From Apteryx mantelli (taxonomy: Eukaryota > Chordata > Aves > Apterygiformes > Apterygidae), in NCBI RefSeq assembly GCF_036417845.1, contig NC_089982.1:69825684-69889683 (forward strand): 64,000 bases of DNA. Reading direction: 5' to 3'. Positions 1 through 13,050 of the stretch are shown here, piece by piece. The position numbers and the translations under genes are program-made. Within the stretch, counting starts at the first letter, position 1; each line of letters begins with the position of its first letter. The notes under the pieces are model-generated. The model worked only from the letters and a program-made list of their open reading frames with translations, was not told the DNA's origin and made no database searches.

Positions 1-3000
1 GAGCCTCCATATATTCAATCCTTACTGATTACGCCTCCACAAATAAAATGAAAATTATGGTCTTTTATTGCACAGTTCCACAGGCAAAATAGGGCATCCT
101 GGAAGTGGGCTACGGGAGGCATGCCTCCCAACATTTGGGACAAGACTCTTACACCTAACCTGTACTAGCAACCACCTTTTAGGAGGAATGAAGTAAATCC
201 ATAAGCGGACACCACTCTGCACATAAAGCAATGCAGTAACTTCAGAAGAACAAGCCTCCAATCAGTCCCGCAGAGTGGCAGTACTGTGGAGCATTAAACA
301 TGCCAGACCCCAGCAATAACGTAGCACTAACACAGTGTTCAAGGTTTCTCATCCCACTGTTCCCTGCAGGAGAAAAAGCAGCCCTTTGATGCCCTTATGC
401 TTGCTCATGCCCATTACAAGCTCAGTAAAGGGCCAGACACTGAAGCTCTCAACTCAGTCCAGATATTGCCTAATCTCAGCTTTTCAGATCTGGCCTGTGT
501 CACCTCACAGACTTTCCCCAGCATCAATGCAGTCTTTTTCTCCAAGGAAGTTTAGGCCAGGTAGAAAAGCTGAGTTGTTTTGTTTGTGCATAGAAAAAGA
601 GGGTAGGAGAAATGTTGACACTGCTGCATTCCATAATAAATACTTCATTTATTTTGCCTCAGCTCATCTCCAGTAGGTCTTCACAACACATATAATACTT
701 AGTGACCTCTCAGACAATTGTCTTTTTTTTACTAATAGACCCTGAATCAGGAAAACTTTTTACAGCCTGCCCAAGTTCATACATATTTTAAAGAGTGCCT
801 TTGTACCCTTCTGGAATACAGGGTTTTCTCCAAAATGTTGGCCACAACAACAAAGAGGACTTGGAAGACCAGTATGACTGCCTGATAGCTTGTAATCTAT
901 GCAGGGACAGTAATTCTCTATAAACTGAAAAGAAACACCTGAAATATACAGCAATTCAAAGTCATAATACTACTTGGTATTTCAAAATACTGCTTAATCA
1001 TTTTCTTCAGTAAGGTGGAAGTCACTAGTATCCCAGCGGAAAGTGACACTGCAGCTGTGACGCTTTGTGAACTCCACACCTCTTTTCTTCCCCCTAAAAG
1101 ACAATAGGCAGAACAAGCAGAAGATATGCAAAAAGCTTAGAAAATTCAAAAAAAAAAAACATTCAAAAACTTGTGAGTGCATGCTTTATCTACGGGTGCC
1201 CAACTTGAAATATTTCAGGGGTTTTTGATTGTCAGCAAGCTCTGAACTCCCTTTCTGAAGACCAGCTCTTGTAGGGCAAGGCACACTGAGCAACCGTTGT
1301 CCATTAGTTATTTTTAGAAGTCTTGCCCAACGATGGTTTAGGTTTTCTTAGCTGTAAGGCTAAGCCAACAATCACCCCGCAGTAGTTGGTTGGTCTTCTA
1401 AAGAGGTGCATTACAGGATGTTTTGAGATTGATTTTCCTTGAAATTCAGATCAGGTGTCAGCAATCAATTATATAAAACTGTTAATCAGAAGCTTGTATA
1501 ACTAGTGTGTAACTATTAACTTGTGTAACTTGTGGAACAGTTACATCATCCTATTTTGCATTCATATTTTTCTACTGTATGTAATTAGAGAGAGTGACAC
1601 AAAAAGACCATCAGATAGGTTCAAGATACATAATGATATGTGCTGGTATAAAAAGGTTTTATTGGCATGATTCTGGGAAGACTACATTACTCACAGAAAA
1701 GTTACAAAAGTCATTCTTAGAAGTACCAATAAAATCTTTTGTCTCTCCTTCCCCACCCTTTCCCATACACATGCTAGCACAAATTTTTATGCTGTATTTT
1801 GGAATAGTGTATTTTATTACATTTTCAGAGTTTGGGCTTATTTGTCATCCACCTAGTTTATTCATTATTCTCTATCTGTGTGAGGCTTTCAACAGCTCTG
1901 TATACATACACACATGTATAAATATAAATTATTTCTTCATCCTAATCCTCCTTTATGTATCGGATAAAAAGCTAAGGATTTTAAAATATTTTAGTTCAGG
2001 TCTGGAAATATTTATTACTAGGTCATGCTGTTCTGAACATATTATCTTGTAAAACAGCATAGCTGGAAACACATAGCTTATTGCATTGGACTACTGGGAT
2101 TCCAGTCTCTCCCAAAACTTTAAAACATTTGCAATAAACATCCTAGTTAGAGAGTCATCAGTCATGTAATCAAAACATGCGTTTATAGAGATAATCCTTT
2201 TGATCCATTTTGAAGTTTTGCATCTTACAACAGAGAGCACGGTGTGATCTAGAGAGTGAGGCAGAACATGAACAGCCAAATGGTGCTGCAGAGTTTGCTG
2301 TGAATTTCTTGGGACGGACCAGGCAAGCAGACGTCTGGCTGTCACATGCTGTTTCTTCCTAAGAAGTCATGTATCACAGTTTCTCTCCTTTACAAAGTGC
2401 TTCAGATTTACAGGGTAAGTGCTTTTTTCTTCCCCTCAAAGACAAAAAAAGTAACAAAAGAAAAGGCGGTTTCTGAAACAGAACAATGGCAAAACCAAAA
2501 ACAAAACCAAACAGACAGTTCTGCGGAGCTTATTACAACAGCTGTCTACAACAATTCAAGAAAGAATTAGATATTTGGGGATAAAGTTTGGAATTTATAA
2601 TAATTAAAGATATTTTAAAACTTTTAAATAAAAACCTAGGAAAAGAACAAATACTCAGGGTTTAAGCCAATCACTGCGTATTAGAAGTTAGGATAGCACT
2701 TCCATGTGGGAAGTTTTTTACTTATTGGAGAGTTTGTTGTACCATCTTCCTCAATCTATATTACTGGTCACTGGATATTGGAAAAGCTGGGCTATGGATT
2801 TGATCCAGTGTGTTCATTCCAGTATATATGTTCTGTTATTTATTACGTTAACAAAGTATCATAGCTTTACAGACTGAAAAGACAAAAGTGATGCCTAAAC
2901 CACTTAGCAAAGCACAAAAAACCATAAGCAATATATCTTAGTTATACTATCAGATTACGTGCAGTACAGATGAATTCCTCCAAGATGGCTCATAGGTCTC

Positions 3001-3284
3001 AGGCAGAGACTTTGCCTCCTATAAAGTTGTAGGTGCCGCCTTCTGTAAATATTAATAACAGCAGCGGAGAGAGTGCCACAAGCACAGGGAGCTCAGCCAC
3101 TCCCACCCTCCCAATACAACCGTCCCTGTCACATCTGCCCCGTATCTTCTGTTCTGAAAGCTTCTTACAAGGTTGCAGGTGTAAAGAAATTTTTCTATAT
3201 ATACACCACAACACAGGTGGAGTAAAGAGTGCAAAACAAAACAAAAAAATTTGTGGAACTTTCCAATCATTATAGAAGGCTCCA
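1..3284. other. Gene-free upstream DNA
   Basis: AT-rich unique sequence. The longest frame (1594-2052) has irregular, AT-driven composition and no recognisable motif. No repeat family seen. Confidence 0.6.
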
Positions 3285-3680
3285 GTGCGAATTCTGTGGC
3301 GAAACGGGGTGCGAGACGAGGCTCGGGCGCCGTTTCCCCAGGAAACACCGGCACGTGCTCAGCAACGGAGCACAAACCGGGGATGGACAAAGCCAGAGCC
3401 AGGCTACTTTTTTGCTGTTGTCATTTTAAAATATCATGTGAGCACCGACCGCCTCAAAACATGGCTTAACAGAGGCAGAAACCACCTCGTGTGCGTCCCC
3501 CGTTCGAATCCAGGGCAGACCAATGACTGTCTATTTATCCCGAGCGATGCTCTTTGCCCGCATCCCACATCAGCCAACCTGAGGCGACACCTGCCAGTAA
3601 CGCGCACAGAGCCGGGCAGGGGCGTGGGACCGGGACTGGAGCGGTCGGAGCCCGGCTGCCTCGAGCACACGGAGAGCACA
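3285..3680. promoter_or_regulatory. Isolated CpG-rich patch 1
   Basis: About 400 bp with roughly 32 CpG by hand count, near the number expected from its base composition, whereas surrounding DNA is CpG-poor. Overlapping short frames exist on both strands, as expected in GC-rich DNA, and none looks like a known protein. It may be an orphan CpG island: an enhancer or the promoter of an unannotated transcript. Confidence 0.6.
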
Positions 3681-6600
3681 ATTACTTAAGGACAGCAATC
3701 TACCAGTTTTACAGTTTGCAGTGCCAAAGAAATATCACTTGTGACAGTGAAAACAAATCAAGTCTGAAGTGGTTATTCAGCACAGAAAAATCAGAGCTAG
3801 TTCTTCTAGCACGGAAAATCAAGGCATTTATTTCAGCACCTAATTAAATAACCAGAAGTTAGTAATTTAACTGCCTTTGCTTCTTCCAGGTATTATCTTG
3901 ACACTGGATTTTTTTCAATGATTGTTCACCATATGCCATTAGTCCTCCAACTGTGAGCGTTACTTCTTTGTGCTGTTTTCCTAAGCAACCTTGCTAATTC
4001 CCTGCTGAAAGATCACGCACAAGAACAGGGCTGCTGAGGCCGGCTGAAGTCTCTCAGATCACAAGGGGAGGACATAAAGGAAGAAAAGGATTGTGGAAAC
4101 CTCTCAAGGTTAGATTAATAGCTGCACCTTTCCACATTAAATCAGTGATTTTGAAATTTCTATTAAAACCAATTGTAACACGAATTTATAGACAGAAAAA
4201 TTATGATGGTTTTTATATTTAAAGTCACTTGAAGAGAAGAGACAAAGTCATTTGATTTGAGAGGTAATAAACTAACAACACAATCTCTTAAGAATAATGT
4301 CACCAGTGTACAGAGGGGAAGTTCCAGCTATATATATTTTTCCCTGCTGCTTACGTATAACTGTAGTGATGATTTCTTAGAATAATAGGAAATGAATGAG
4401 AGTCAAAATGTGAAAGAATCAATTAATAAAATTAGGGGGGTTATTTTTGACTAAAAAAAATCATTAGCCCAAAAACTAATACCCAAAGGTTTTTACAGCT
4501 GAATAGCTTGAAAGCTGAAAAAAATAGAACTCTATCACTGCTTTCTGACCTAGTTTCCATGGTCATGGCTAATTCGATCTTGCCTTTCATATCTCTCTGT
4601 CTCTGCCAACAGACAGATGAGCAGTGGAAGAATAGAAGAGGCAGGCTGGGTTAAGAGGCCAGATCAAGGCAAATCATGGCAAATAAGAGATTGGAAGATT
4701 TCAGAGACCTAGTGACTAAATAAGCAGATGATTACTCTTATTAAGATGAAGTCAAAGGACATTATTATCACAAACATAGTATGTTTCATAAATTGCCCCA
4801 AAGTATCCAAGCAAATGATCTATGCATGTATAATGTAATGTCTGGAACAATTATTATACCATTTACAATATCAAACCTAAATTCTACAGAAAGTTAATCA
4901 AGACAATTGAATAAATATGTTTTAAAATGTGAATAAAAATGTGAATCAATATGTTGAAAATGACACTGCAAACATAATATGGAAAAAAATGAATATGTCA
5001 GAATACTTTAACATTTTCTAAAAGAATTATTGTTACTTTTTGCTTAAGAACTATGCATTTTTTTGAAACAGAAGCAATTTTTCAGATGCGAAATAATCCA
5101 GAAATCATATATTTAATTTCTAGTTCATTGAAATATTTTATCTGAACAACATAAATAAAATTTCAAGTTAACATCATTTTTTTCCCCAAAGAAACTCTTT
5201 TCCCATTTCCTACCATAAGCCCTCCCACACCAATTTTATTCTGACTTTGCAAGTAAATGAGGTTTATGTAATGGCACTGTTAATTGTCTTCCATCCTCTA
5301 TGTCTTCCAATAACTTTTCATCCCACTGGCCAATTTCAAAGTTATATGAAGATACAAATTTCTGCAACTCTGTCTGAGAACTGACAGCAGCTTGGAGGAG
5401 AGATACCCAAACTAGTGTCCCTCTTTATGGCGTGACAGTGTAACTCCAGCAGTTTCCAGCTGGCCAGCCAGCATAGTCTAAGCCAGCCCCTGCATGAGCT
5501 GCTACACACCCAGCCAAAAAGGTAGGTTGCATAGAAGTGGTTTAGGAGTTAGAAAAGTAACGGGGGAGGACAGGAGCATTAGCACATCAGGATGATCTGT
5601 GAGGTGAGAGGATAGAGGGGATTTAAGACACAGATCAATAGGAAGCTGGTCTCCATTAGTTTTACTGTTCACATCACTTTTTTTTTTTCCTGCTCAGCCC
5701 CCAAACTGATGTAGACATTATTTGCACACTTCTAATTAAATCTTAACAAATCATTAGGTACAAACTACATGAAAGAGGCCTGGAGTCTAAACTTCAAATG
5801 ATTAGATGGTCTGAAAAGGGTGTATCTGAAATCTAATTACATTGCCCTGATTCTGAGGCTCTGCATACAGTGACTTTGGTCCAGGTATAAAAGCAGCTGT
5901 GGATTGCAGTAATCCACATCACCAGTAAAGGGTCCCTACTGCTTTGTCCATACTGTATGGAAAGCATGCGCTCCAGCAAGCTCCTGGGTCTGGTTTGTTT
6001 GATCGTCCAGGTCACAAACACGGCTGGACCATGCCATGGCCCTGGCAACCAGCCAGGCCCTGGGAAGAGACCCAAAGGGGGCACAGGGACAGAGCCAAGA
6101 CTTGCTCCCACATCTGGAAGCGCTTCTGGATCCTACAGCTTACAAGTAACTTGTGACACTCAATTCTAGTGGCCAAGGAGAACAGCAGAGCTTTGCTACC
6201 TGTTAAGCTTCTGCCATGCTTCGTCTTTGCCCCAGTGCATCTCCTTACTCAAGGAGTACCAGGAATGCGTGCTCAGGAATACCCCTCCTAAGGACAGCCG
6301 TAATGTCTCTCTACATTAACCTCCAAGAAACACAAAGCACATTGTGTGTATGGCATAATCTAGCTGTTTGAGATGAACACTTCTTTCCTTATTGAAAATG
6401 ATACTAAGACTGAGAAAGAGATAAAACTGGTAAGAGTACCGCATCTGTCGGCATCTTCCCAGTCCCAGCACATGTAATCCTCTTTTAAGGAATGTGTTGA
6501 TTTTTTCAGTCTTTGAAGAGCTAACTGAATTTTGTGCATTTCAGTTATGAGTATAGGAAGCTATAAAATATGCTTTAATCAACTGTCCCAAGTCCTACCC

Positions 6601-7976
6601 TCCTATGCTGAGATTTCAAGGGGAGCTGTGTGCATTTGACCCACAACCATGAAATATTAGCACCTGTACTATTGCTCTTTGCAGTTTTGCAGAAATCAGT
6701 TTATGTGTATTTATTCTTGCCTACAAATATATCTTTCAGAAAACTGTCAATCTTGAAAATAACAAGCATTCCTAAAAATTCTATTCTCTAATTTACTATA
6801 TTCCTTTAACAAAGAAATTGCTCCCTTAGCAAAAAATATGAATAAAGAAATAGAAAGTTCTTATTTTTTAATGGAGCTATTAAAAAGGTGAGTAATTTTC
6901 ATGAAAAGTATTTTTCTGGGGGATATACTATGATGACAATTTTTCAGCCAGCTCCAGATGCCCTCATGCTCATGAGTCAAAAAAGAAAGAGGAAATAACA
7001 GAGGTATTGCCCAGCTCCATGGTTAAGGATGTATTCAAAAGTTGACCTTCGCCTAGATTATACACACTTGCTTTCACAAGTTAAAAATCACAAATTTGAA
7101 AAAATAATTTTTAGATGATGACAGAATTAGCTATAAAATTTTTAATTTAAACAACAATTTTTAAATAGAGATACTTTATTTTGCAGGTTAGTTCTCCTGG
7201 TCATCCTTTTGACCACACAGAGAAAATAAAAAGTAGGCATTCATTTCAATGCTACATTCAGTTTCAAGGTTGCTAATAAAATGTATTTCTTTGAATGCAA
7301 GAACTGGAGCCATTCTTTGTTTTGTCTAACTCTGACACAAATTTATTTTTAATAGATACTTTGGTATAAAAGAAAGTATAAATAACTGGAAGGAATTTGG
7401 GAAATTTACAGGAAAAAATAATTAACAGAAATCTGAACAGTTTGCTATAAAACCCTTTAGGACTGCATTAATTTTTTAAAATACTATTTCTTTATATGTT
7501 ATACTTCATTATTTAGGTACTGAAACTTCCTCAGACATCTAAGAAATCTGATTTAATATTAGGGTTTGGGTTTTTTTTAATCTATAGCTATTTAATCCAG
7601 AGGTAGAAGTGTGCAGGATACCAATAAAATATAATTATGGCCTAATGGATGGAGCTTGCAAACACTTACACATAAATAACTTTATCTATATTAAGCAATT
7701 CAGTTGATACTAAGGGGAATTAGTCAATGTGAGTAAAGTTGTTCACACACATTTGCAGAATATCAGCTTACAGCATTTTCATCTGTTTCCAGTATGTTTT
7801 TGAAAGCAGGTTCAGCTAGGGAAAAGTATGAAACCAATATAGGGGAAAGAAAGTTTGCTTTTGAAAAAAATCAGTCTTTCACAGTGCTTCTTAAACCAAA
7901 GAGACTAAAATTGTTACTGTCTTTTATTGAGGAAAAGATAATTATTTTATAGTTTTCTGCTTCTGCACCTTTATTT

Positions 7977-8021
7977 GAACAGCTTTGAAGCTGTTCTTTT
8001 TTTAAGAAAAAAAAAAAGAAC
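7977..8021. repeat. Two overlapping inverted repeats
   Basis: GAACAGCTT-TG-AAGCTGTTC (7977-7996) overlaps a second palindrome, GTTC plus a T-run to an A-run plus GAAC (7993-8021). Either could form a hairpin. No RNA gene is implied. Confidence 0.6.
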
Positions 8022-9314
8022 ATTTTTCTTCTCTCAGGACAACTGGAAGAAATTTCTGTTGTCTAACAAAAGTATGAAGTTCAAGCTCAGAAATATATGA
8101 TAGATATTTATTCATAGTTTTTTACTTCTACTTTACATGAGCTATAAATGTCCTCAGAGATCATGTCATCTTTGTAAACAACAGAAATTTTTTGTGTATT
8201 TTGATATTGCTGGAATGGTCTGTTGAAAAAAGTGTTTTATAAGTTCTATTGTTCTACATAGTATGTGTCACTTTCAACTGTATGGATGTAATGAAACATT
8301 TACTGCAAAATTCTATAGTTCTTCACTGAAGGGAATTATGAATCTTGAAAGGTCAGCTATAAATATCTTTTCTAATGCCTTTGTGATTGAGAAGAGCTTC
8401 GTAATAATGACTACAATCCTTGTCTGTCCAGACTTTCTTTTTCAAGAAAATCACAAATTGGTAATTTCTGTGTGTTAAATTGATTTCTTTAACTCCCTTC
8501 TTTACAGGTACTCTGCAATATTCTTTCTGAATAGCAAAAGGAGAAAAAAAAATAATATACCTCCTATAAAAGGAGTACCTGGCATCATTGCAATGTAGAC
8601 TGAAAGACTACATTAAATACTTCAGGAAAAAAAAACAGTTCTGCTTCAATGTGTGAAGCAAAGTGAAACATTTCTGGATTAATATAGCGATACACAGGAA
8701 AACCAGATTAACGGGTAAGATTGCTATTTTCATTGCTTCCTTTCATGGGCCTCACCCGTGAAAGGTGGTTCCCAGCACCAGAACAGAAGTAAAACAAGTC
8801 CTGAAGGGAAAATAGGGCCTGTTTATGTACCTTTCAAAGTTACAATGTTCAGTGGTTTTTACATGAAAACTACAATAATACGAACAGGTAGTGAAGCTGA
8901 AGACATGACGGAGTTCTAGTGCAAGTGTATCTCATCCGGCATTTTAAGAGATACAGGCAGCTCCCACAGAGTATGTTATTCTCTGTTTATTTAGAGGTCC
9001 CCTTAATGCCTCCCCTTAATGCGGTCACTAACCAAACAAGGCTTGGAAGCATGGAGCCCGGTAAAGCAGTGCAAGGCCCACGGAGAGTATGAGAATGTAA
9101 CTGAATTCCCAGTATCTAGGGTTTGGGGTTGTTTGGGGATTTTTAATCAGCATCCTCTCAGTTTGGAGTGTAAAAACATTATTCATTTCATGGCAACCAG
9201 CAGAGAGAAATATATTGACCTTAGTGGAATGAAAAGCTGTGCTGGGATGCAGCCACCTTGTAGTCTTGCTGGCTATCTCACTCTACACTAGCTTGCCTGT
9301 GACAGAAAAATGTT

Positions 9315-9480
9315 CTTATATACATGTATATACACATATGTGTGTGTGTGTATATGCATATGTACACACATACATATATACATAATACATATACTATACA
9401 TGTACACACATGCATATATAACAACATATATATATATTTCTTGCTCTTATATATATTGCTGTATATTGCTCTTATATATC
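9315..9480. repeat. TG/TA/CATA microsatellite cluster
   Basis: A mixed tract of TG, CA, TA and CATA units, ending in a duplicated TTGCTCTTATATAT motif. The minus-strand frame across it is low complexity, not a gene. Confidence 0.85.
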
Positions 9481-11209
9481 CTTGCTTAAGATAACTATCA
9501 CCAGAAGACAAATTAATCTGAGATCTTTCTTGATGACTCAAAAAGAGCACTCCTGAAGGCGTTTAGAATGAAAACGGGACCTATTCAGGTAAAAGTGACA
9601 GAATTAAGAGCACCAGTTTTATTTGAGCTGATGCACTGAAAACAGTTCATTTATTCTGTATGTGAAGACATGGAAGAATGTGATTTTTTTTTTATGGCTC
9701 AGCTCCTTAGCCTTCAGACCCCCAGGGATGGATTCTGCCTCTTTCAGGGCACTGACACAGACTTGTATGAAAATAACAATCACCTTCGGGTAGCTGGTAT
9801 GTGTGCATTTACCAAACAGTAACCAGCCGAGGAAAAACAGGGTTTAAGTCTCTTCCCTTGAGCCTGACTCAAAATTAGACAGAAGAGTAGATTTTTTTCC
9901 AGAAGTTGTAGCATAATTAGTTGGTCCAAAAAGCTTATTTTTAAAGGCCTGCCAGCAGCAAGTTGTGCTTGAGGGCTGTGTAATGAGCTGGACACTAGCT
10001 CTCAATAATCTACCTGAGGAGAAAGGCAATCCTGAAGTAATTTTGTAGTTCTTGGATTTCAGGTGTGCACAGCAATGCATGCCACCAGGTCTACCACTGA
10101 TTCATTCTTTCCTATCTCCTGAAAGACAGCTTGTGAAAAGCAAATTTGTGGGAGAGGAAGGGAGGATAGAGAGAAGATACTGGCAAAATCAAACAATAAT
10201 GGTTAAGACAGTGCAAGATTTGAGACACCAGATCCTGAAAAAGAAGGTTGTCAAGCCAAACAAACCTCAAAACCCAAAGGAAAAAAGGATAGTGTTTGAA
10301 GGGGCCACCTGTGAGGGCTATGAAACCCTTGCCATTGTTATGCTCAGGTGTTTAGAGTTGGAAGCAAAGTAACACACAGATCTCACAACCTCTGTAAGGG
10401 CTGAGTGATCATTGACCACCCTGTGATGCCAGAAACAAAAAGGAAACTCCACTTACGAATGGATTGTCTCCAAAGAGAGCTGACATTCTGGACATGTGAA
10501 AAATGACCAAGGAAGTACAAAATAGCACTATGGTTTGTAAGTAGAAGCAACAGGAACTACAAAAAATAGATTAACTCTTACCCTTTCATCAGGGATGGTT
10601 CTGAGGCATTTGGCACATGCCGCTCTGTTACAGAAATCTGAGGATTATTTCATGCCAAGGAACTGTAAAAGGATCATCATTTTAAAGGAGTGCTAAATAC
10701 TGACGTTTCCAGTGCTCAGGTTGATGCAGCAATAATTCATTCTGTGTTGCAGCAGCTGGGAGTGCAGTACAATGTTTTATGTCACAACTCCACAATTAGC
10801 TTAATCCAGTAGAGATTGGCACTACTGCTTGAACAGGTTTAGCTCCCCTCCCGAGCCAGCATTAGTGCTCAGGAAGGCATGTGGTGAACCAGACAGAGAA
10901 CTCATCCAAGTGAAAATTACATTTTGGGGGGCCAGGTTAGTTTCTAAGCAGCCCAGTGCCAGACCCAGTTCACCTTGCAGCTGTACGACTGGTGATGTCT
11001 GCTCAAGAGAAGGGGCAAGAACAAGCAGCTAAGGTTGTGCCCTTCAGTAGCAATACTGATTTATGCCAGATTAAATTGCTGTTAGATCCTGAGGTAATGG
11101 TTGCCACAGAAAACCTTAAAATGGGGAGAACAGACTGTTGTCTACTGCAGCTTTGCATAGGATCAGTGACAGCGACTCCTCAGCCATCCCAGGCAGCTTC
11201 TTTCCCTGC

Positions 11210-12420
11210 TTGACACTTTATATATTTTTCTGTTATTTAATCTACTCAATTGCAGTAATAAGACTTATTCCAGCCTCATTAGTTAATGAGAATTATTGCC
11301 CATTGTCTTCTTTATTAAATCCCTCCCTTTTTTAAAAAAAATAGTCATGCTTCTTACTTCTTTCCTCAAAGTTGAATAGACCTAGTTGATTTCCATTGTG
11401 TTTGCAAGAATAGGATATTGGCTTAATAATTATGGATGAAATCCCTGTCCAAATTAAATCAAAAGCATATCTCTCTCTGATTGCATTGCCATTTCGATTA
11501 ACCTATTGTCATTCTAATGCAAGCGTTCTGCAAAAGGAACTCCAAGGCTCGATTGTCTTCCATGTAGGAACCGGCCCTGGTGTTTGGGCTATGAATTCCC
11601 CTAGTCGATGACGATTTTTACAGCGCTGCTGCCCCACCATAAGTAGGGTGTGGATTCCACGCTGCAAGCACACAAATCTTCCCTGTTGCCCTTAGACGAA
11701 TTTAAAGACACATGGAGAATCTGGCAGACTATTCCGGTGAAGTGAGTGGAACTATTGTAGTTAGTAAGGGCTCCATGAGCCCATATTACAATGTCATAAT
11801 ATAAACATACAACTAATTAATTAAATGATGAAGAGGAAACATAAAAACAGTTTCTTATGCCTAGGGAGTTAAAGAGCCTCAGGCTCAAATGGCAGCTTTA
11901 ACTAAGCATTTCTTCGCTTTTGTTGAGACAGGTTGTTTTATTTTAATATACATTTTATATTAAAATTAATTATAATGTATATAGGATTCTGTGGTTGTAA
12001 TTTGTATTTTCTGCTTTATGTGTCACTCACTCATTAGTTTCCTAAATAACAGGGAACACATTTAGTCAGTTGGCATTTTCCAGTGTTTTAATTGCCTGCT
12101 GTGATATAATTATTGTGACATTTTGGGATGTTTTTAACATCCTGAATTAAACATTCTGACATCCCACAGAGCACTTCATGAAAACAGTCAAACTGTATTC
12201 AAGTCATTAGGAGTCTACAGTTGTCCTTTAATATTATTTTTGACACAAAAAAATTAAAGTAAAATTAAAGTGTTTAACAACTCATATCTTATGTCAGTTT
12301 TCATTCTTGAAATTACATACTGTTATTAAATATAATGTGGAAATGCACAGCTCACAATACTGCATGAGTTTGTAGGTAGGATTTCGTAGGTAGTATTCTT
12401 AACTACTTAAAAAATAAAGT
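11210..12420. other. AT-rich, repeat-free stretch rich in TAAT/ATTA homeobox cores; possible conserved non-coding element
   Basis: No gene or transposon is seen. The stretch has many TAAT/ATTA cores in clusters (for example near 11278-11293, 11812-11826 and 12088-12117) and a small hairpin GGATGTT-TTT-AACATCC near 12127. Such composition is common in developmental enhancers, but conservation cannot be judged from one sequence. Confidence 0.25.
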
Positions 12421-12754
12421 GCAAATAAAATACAAAGCTCAATATTTGGTGAATTCTCATGGTAAAATATGCTACATCTGTTTTAAATTATCATTTAAAA
12501 ATAACATGCTCTTATGCCTCTTCAATAATGGTTATGAAGTACTGTATATTTATATCTTTAAAAATCTTACTTTTCCACAAAAAAACAATTTATGACACCT
12601 AACAGAAAATGCTTTGACTTACAGATTAGAATTCAATCCCTCAAACAATAATTGTTCAGTGGGTAAAACAATGAGAATGATATATGCCAAACAAAGTTTT
12701 GTGACTTAGCTCCGAAGAAGGTGTAAGAATGAGTAAGATAAATTCAGGTAATAA

Positions 12755-13050
12755 ACAGCCGTTTCTCCGTCTTGTTCTTTTCTGCCCCTTTTTGCAAACG
12801 GCTTGGAAATTTCCGGGTATGCGCTAGGAGAACGTGGAAGCAAGAGGTGTGGGGAAGCGCAGAGCCCGTAAGGTCAGCCCCGCTCCGCCGTCCGCCCGAG
12901 CCCCGTCTGCCTCCGCCACCACCGGTGCAGAGAGGGGTCTTGTCAGGGCGGAGAGAGGAGTCGGGAGAGCAGTGGAGAGAGACACTGCACCCTGGCAATC
13001 TCCAGGTAATAGCTGCTCCCTAACGAGCCCCGCACCGGCTTCTTGCAGGA
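12755..13050. promoter_or_regulatory. Isolated CpG-rich patch 2 with adjacent splice-donor consensus
   Basis: About 300 bp with roughly 20 CpG in AT-rich surroundings. On the + strand a consensus donor, CCAG/GTAATA, lies at 13005/13006 near its right end, as expected if a first exon started here. Short frames on both strands match nothing known. It could be an orphan CpG island or a non-coding transcript promoter. Confidence 0.55.

Larger units (their letters stand above)
3681..11209. other. Gene-free upstream DNA
   Basis: AT-rich. Contains only a hairpin at about 8.0 kb and a microsatellite at about 9.4 kb. A 106-codon frame at 10052-10372 is not recognisable and is treated as chance. Confidence 0.55.

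Noticed and set aside
1594..2052. A 152-codon plus-strand frame.
   Set aside because: AT-driven hydrophobic composition, non-ATG-like context and no recognisable motif.
3462..3515. Possible tRNA gene: A-box-like TGGCTTAACAG and B-box-like GTTCGAATCC.
   Set aside because: The T-arm would pair poorly, the A-to-B spacing is short, and no acceptor or anticodon stem forms. It lies in a CpG-rich patch where such matches can arise by chance.
10052..10372. A 106-codon plus-strand frame with Lys-rich, fairly protein-like sequence.
   Set aside because: No family recognised, no good promoter context, and no splice evidence. Kept only as a possible BLAST query.
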